Shown piece after piece: positions 5,523 through 6,655 of a DNA stretch of 6,655 nucleotides. The position numbers were made by a program, and so were the translations under genes. Source of the DNA: Rhodobacter sp. (GTDB taxonomy: Bacteria > Pseudomonadota > Alphaproteobacteria > Rhodobacterales > Rhodobacteraceae); assembly GCA_013824045.1 (NCBI GenBank), contig PNND01000027.1, positions 1-6,655 of the forward strand, written 5' to 3'. The first letter of the stretch is position 1. Each line of letters opens with the position of its first letter. The notes under the pieces were generated by a model, which did no database searches, had not been told where the DNA came from, and was given only the letters and a program-made list of their open reading frames with translations.

Positions 5523-6655
5523 ATGGATGACTGGCGGGCCGGGGGCTTTGGGCTGTATATTCATTGGCCCTTTTGCCAGTCGAAATGCCCCTATTGCGAT
5601 TTCAACAGCCATGTGGCGGCCAGCATCGACCAGCGGCGCTGGCGCGACGCGTATTTGCGTGAGATTGCGCGGGTGGGCGCGGAAACACCGGGGCGGGTGT
5701 TGCAGACGGTCTTCTTTGGCGGCGGCACGCCATCACTGATGGAACCGGAGATCGTGGCCGATGTGTTGACGGCGGTGCGGGCGACATGGCCCATGGTGAA
5801 TGACCCTGAGATCACGCTGGAGGCCAATCCCGGATCGGTGGAGGCGGGGCGGTTTCGCGGCTTCCGCGATGCCGGGGTGAACCGGGTGTCGATGGGCGTG
5901 CAGGCGCTGAACGATACCGATCTGCGGCGGTTGGGGCGGCTGCATTCTGTGGCGGAGGCAAGGCAAGCATTTAATATTGCTAGGAAATGTTTTGATCGGG
6001 TGAGTTTTGACCTGATCTATGCGCGGCAAGATCAGACGCTGGATCAGTGGCGGGCGGAACTGACCGAGGCGCTGTCGATGGCGGTGGATCATCTGTCGAT
6101 GTATCAGCTGACGATCGAGGATGGCACCGCCTTTGGCGACCGCTTTGCGCGGGGTGGGCTGAAAGGCCTGCCGGATGAGGATGTGCAGGCGGATATGTAT
6201 GCCGTGACGCAGGAGGTGTGCGCCGCATATGGAATGCCCGCCTATGAGGTTTCCAACCATGCGCGGCCGGGGGCAGAGAGCCGGCACAATCTGGTGTATT
6301 GGCGTATGGGCGATTACGTCGGGATCGGGCCCGGCGCGCATGGGCGTGTGACGCTGGACGGGCAGCGTTGGGCAACCGTGGCGCCAAAAGCTCCGGGCGC
6401 GTGGCTGACGATGGTGGAGGCCGGGCGGGCCGGGGAAGAGCCGCGCGAGGTGGTGCTGCCGGAAGAACAGGCGACGGAGTATCTGCTGATGAGCCTGCGG
6501 CTAAGCGAGGGGGCGGATATGGCGCGCTATGAGGCGCTGGCAGGCATGGCGCTTGACGCGGGCAAACTGGCGGATCTGGAGGCGCTTGGGTTGATCGCGG
6601 TGGATCATGGCAGGCTTTGCGCCACGCCTGCCGGGCGGGCGGTGCTGAACGGCGT
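5523..6655 (+). CDS. hemW: Radical SAM family heme chaperone HemW (3' end cut by window)
   Basis: HemW, formerly annotated as oxygen-independent coproporphyrinogen III oxidase-like, binds heme and carries a [4Fe-4S] cluster; it delivers heme to respiratory enzymes at the membrane. The frame is open from the ATG at 5523 to the window end, 377 complete codons. E. coli HemW is 378 aa, so only a few C-terminal residues should be missing. Seen: the cluster motif Cys18-X3-Cys22-X2-Cys25 in FCQSKCPYCDFNSH, GGGTP (66-70) for SAM binding, EANP (100-103), SFDLIYARQDQT, and HNLVYWRMGDYVGIGPGAH carrying the HNxxYW motif typical of HemW. The CPYCDF wording, not CxFCGC, separates it from the true HemN oxidase. 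AGGGGG at 5508-5513 is 9 nt before the start. One stretch (5958-5993) is unusually AT-rich and full of rare codons but keeps the family protein sequence. Confidence 0.96.
   Translation, partial: MDDWRAGGFGLYIHWPFCQSKCPYCDFNSHVAASIDQRRWRDAYLREIARVGAETPGRVLQTVFFGGGTPSLMEPEIVADVLTAVRATWPMVNDPEITLEANPGSVEAGRFRGFRDAGVNRVSMGVQALNDTDLRRLGRLHSVAEARQAFNIARKCFDRVSFDLIYARQDQTLDQWRAELTEALSMAVDHLSMYQLTIEDGTAFGDRFARGGLKGLPDEDVQADMYAVTQEVCAAYGMPAYEVSNHARPGAESRHNLVYWRMGDYVGIGPGAHGRVTLDGQRWATVAPKAPGAWLTMVEAGRAGEEPREVVLPEEQATEYLLMSLRLSEGADMARYEALAGMALDAGKLADLEALGLIAVDHGRLCATPAGRAVLNG

Noticed and set aside
5972..5977. TAATAT as an internal -10 box in hemW
   Set aside because: No acceptable -35 at 16-18 bp upstream; the AT-rich patch is better treated as a codon-use oddity.

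Overview
The window looks like ordinary chromosomal DNA from a GC-rich alphaproteobacterium, most likely Rhodobacterales (Roseobacter/Rhodobacter type). The evidence is the protein wording (MutS with GRGTATYDG, HemW with CPYCDFNSH, RNase PH starting [14 protein letters not shown]), the hrcA-grpE pair, the rph-rdgB-hemW order and heavy use of GCG, GGG, CGG and CTG codons. Genus assignment is inference. I see no phage, transposon, plasmid, CRISPR, tRNA or rRNA signature.

Layout. Positions 1-1965 (+) hold the last 654 codons of mutS, cut by the window edge. A 109-bp convergent gap follows, filled by nested inverted repeats, a candidate two-way terminator. Then grpE (2075-2611 or 2614, -) and hrcA (2626-3687, -) form a two-gene chaperone operon read leftwards. 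A 130-bp divergent gap (3688-3817) carries a strong sigma70-like hrcA promoter and two pairs of short direct repeats ahead of rph. Rightwards run rph (3818-4534), rdgB (4537-5145, or from a GTG at 4531), a RidA-family gene (5142-5516) and hemW (5523 to the window end, lacking only its last few codons). These four genes are packed with junctions of +2, -4 and +6 nt and are almost certainly one operon.

How the genes work together. HrcA represses heat-shock genes through CIRCE, and GrpE is the nucleotide exchange factor for DnaK. RNase PH trims tRNA 3' ends, RdgB removes deaminated purine nucleotides, the RidA-like protein belongs to a reactive-metabolite family but lacks the catalytic arginine, and HemW is a radical-SAM-type heme chaperone. 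MutS runs mismatch repair. The theme is housekeeping quality control of nucleic acids, nucleotides, proteins and heme.

No new multi-gene system is visible. The observations most worth checking are: an exact 11-nt complementarity between the grpE start codon region and the grpE 3' flank; mutually exclusive hairpins in that flank; an inverted repeat bracketing the hrcA -10 box; direct-repeat pairs ahead of rph; the Arg-to-Ala change in the RidA-like protein; G-over-C skew on the + strand even across the minus-strand genes; and an AT-rich rare-codon patch inside hemW.
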